From Candidatus Udaeobacter sp. (GTDB lineage Bacteria > Verrucomicrobiota > Verrucomicrobiia > Chthoniobacterales > UBA10450), in assembly GCA_013372845.1 (NCBI GenBank), contig JAALOD010000021.1, positions 1 to 34,217 on the forward strand: a DNA stretch of 34,217 nt, read 5' to 3'. Every line of letters starts with the position of its first letter. The stretch's first letter is position 1. The position numbers and the translations under genes are program-made. Below the pieces are notes generated by a model that was not told where the DNA came from, searched no databases, and saw only the letters and a list, made by a program, of their open reading frames with translations. This document shows positions 33,811 through 34,217 of the stretch, in pieces.

Positions 33811-33880
33811 CTATTGCGCAACGGTGGGATTTTGAAAGACCGCTCGGGAGGTGATCTTTGCTCCCTCTTTTGAGATATAA
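33811..33880 (-). repeat. dispersed upstream element, copy F
   Basis: Minus strand: CTCAAAAGAGGGAG, a GGGAG/CTCCC inner pairing bracketed by CTC/GAG, the invariant core AAAATCCCAC, then TTGCGCAATAG. The core is 48 bases from the sigma factor ATG 33776. It ends close to where the DUF1259 similarity breaks off. Confidence 0.65.
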
Positions 33881-33883
33881 ACG

Positions 33884-34217
33884 GTCCGACCACCGACGAT
33901 GGTCGATCTTGCCCTCGAGCAGCGCTTTTAAAACCGGCTGCAATTCGTCCTCGGTCACGGAGAAATCTCCATCGACAATGGCGTTGTCGTCGGTGCCCGG
34001 CGAACGCCGCCCATTTCACACCCATGTCCTTCTCGATCGTAACACCGTGCATCTTTGCTCGGCGACCGATTGTGAATTTCACCATGCCGTCTTTGACCTC
34101 CCCTTGTGCACCGAATATCTCGTTAAGGGGACCAGCCGTGATTGAACTCTTCTCGGGTAGCGGGGGTTGTCCAACTGTCGCGAAGAACCGCCCCGGCTTC
34201 GCGTTTGAGCCCCGGAC
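33884..34217 (-). pseudogene. DUF1259 (LppY/LpqO) family protein, incomplete at both ends
   Basis: From the right window edge the minus frames read NEIFGAQGEVKDGMVKFTIG, RRAKMHGVTIEKDMGVKWAA, then after a one-base shift TDDNAIVDGDFSVTEDELQ and PVLKALLEGKI. The order (MGxxxWAAFxG-TDDNAxVDGDFxxxEDELQPVLKALxxxxI) matches DUF1259-type exported proteins. The expected next part, a His-rich segment of the form IHxHM, is missing; the sequence turns into DHRRWSDRLYLKRG at the border of element F. The gene is therefore cut short, with its 5' end beyond the window. Function unknown. Confidence 0.55.

Noticed and set aside
33777-34085. N-terminal extension of the sigma factor
   Set aside because: These codons come from the DUF1259 fragment and element F; region 1.2 begins right after ATG 33776.
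1-34217. CRISPR array, integrase, transposase, rRNA or tRNA
   Set aside because: No regularly spaced repeats, recombinase or transposase motifs, or folded RNA gene signatures were found on either strand.

Overview
The window looks like a stretch of a moderately GC-rich chromosome, most likely from a soil member of the Verrucomicrobiota (Spartobacteria/Chthoniobacterales type). This is inferred from the style of the primary-like sigma factor (32931-33776), the three-helix membrane protein with a FlgO-like domain and TPRs (2453-4297), and the mix of accessory redox genes. No rRNA, tRNA, CRISPR array, integrase or transposase was found.

Layout. 1-1412 is a PAS-domain, sigma-54-dependent regulator on the minus strand that runs off the left edge. 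After about 1 kb with no convincing gene come the TPR membrane protein and a short-chain dehydrogenase (SDR). 5.2-9.0 kb holds small minus-strand detoxification genes broken by single-base shifts: an SDR, a SnoaL-like ester cyclase, an azoreductase, a small exported protein, and a cut-off copy of an iron exporter. 9.4-12.4 kb has a FUSC-like membrane protein, a second SDR and a di-haem cytochrome c peroxidase lipoprotein.

The core is the plus-strand operon 12729-20592. It encodes a periplasmic molybdenum hydroxylase of the PaoABC (YagTSR) type: a Tat-exported 2Fe-2S subunit, an FAD subunit with four extra cysteines, two tandem Mo subunits, an XdhC/PaoD-type chaperone and a MocA-type cytidylyltransferase. 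A 16-codon relic of the chaperone gene start lies between the two Mo-subunit genes and records how the duplication arose. Convergent to it are an MbfA-type iron exporter (rubrerythrin domain fused to VIT1) and an RND efflux adaptor/pump pair whose pump gene is frameshifted at its 5' end.

The right part has a 3-hydroxyisobutyrate-dehydrogenase-like enzyme, an exported amidohydrolase fused to a C-terminal PPC/DUF296 domain, a cut-off second copy of the 2Fe-2S subunit, several frameshifted small genes (DUF1275 family, secreted and small membrane proteins), an intact sigma factor and a broken DUF1259 gene at the edge.

The most unusual signal is a dispersed element of about 70 bp, present in six copies, all in the same orientation and all upstream of minus-strand genes (A 8371-8440, B 9163-9210, C 26181-26271, D 27531-27624, E 32790-32858, F 33811-33880). 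It has an invariant ten-base core (AAAATCCCAC on the minus strand), compensating changes in a predicted stem, and in three cases sits 45-48 bases from a plausible start codon. It may be an undescribed 5'-UTR RNA or promoter element, or a small mobile repeat. Frameshifts are concentrated in blocks where the protein sequence between shifts is still well conserved; this suggests local sequence or assembly errors at least as much as true gene decay.
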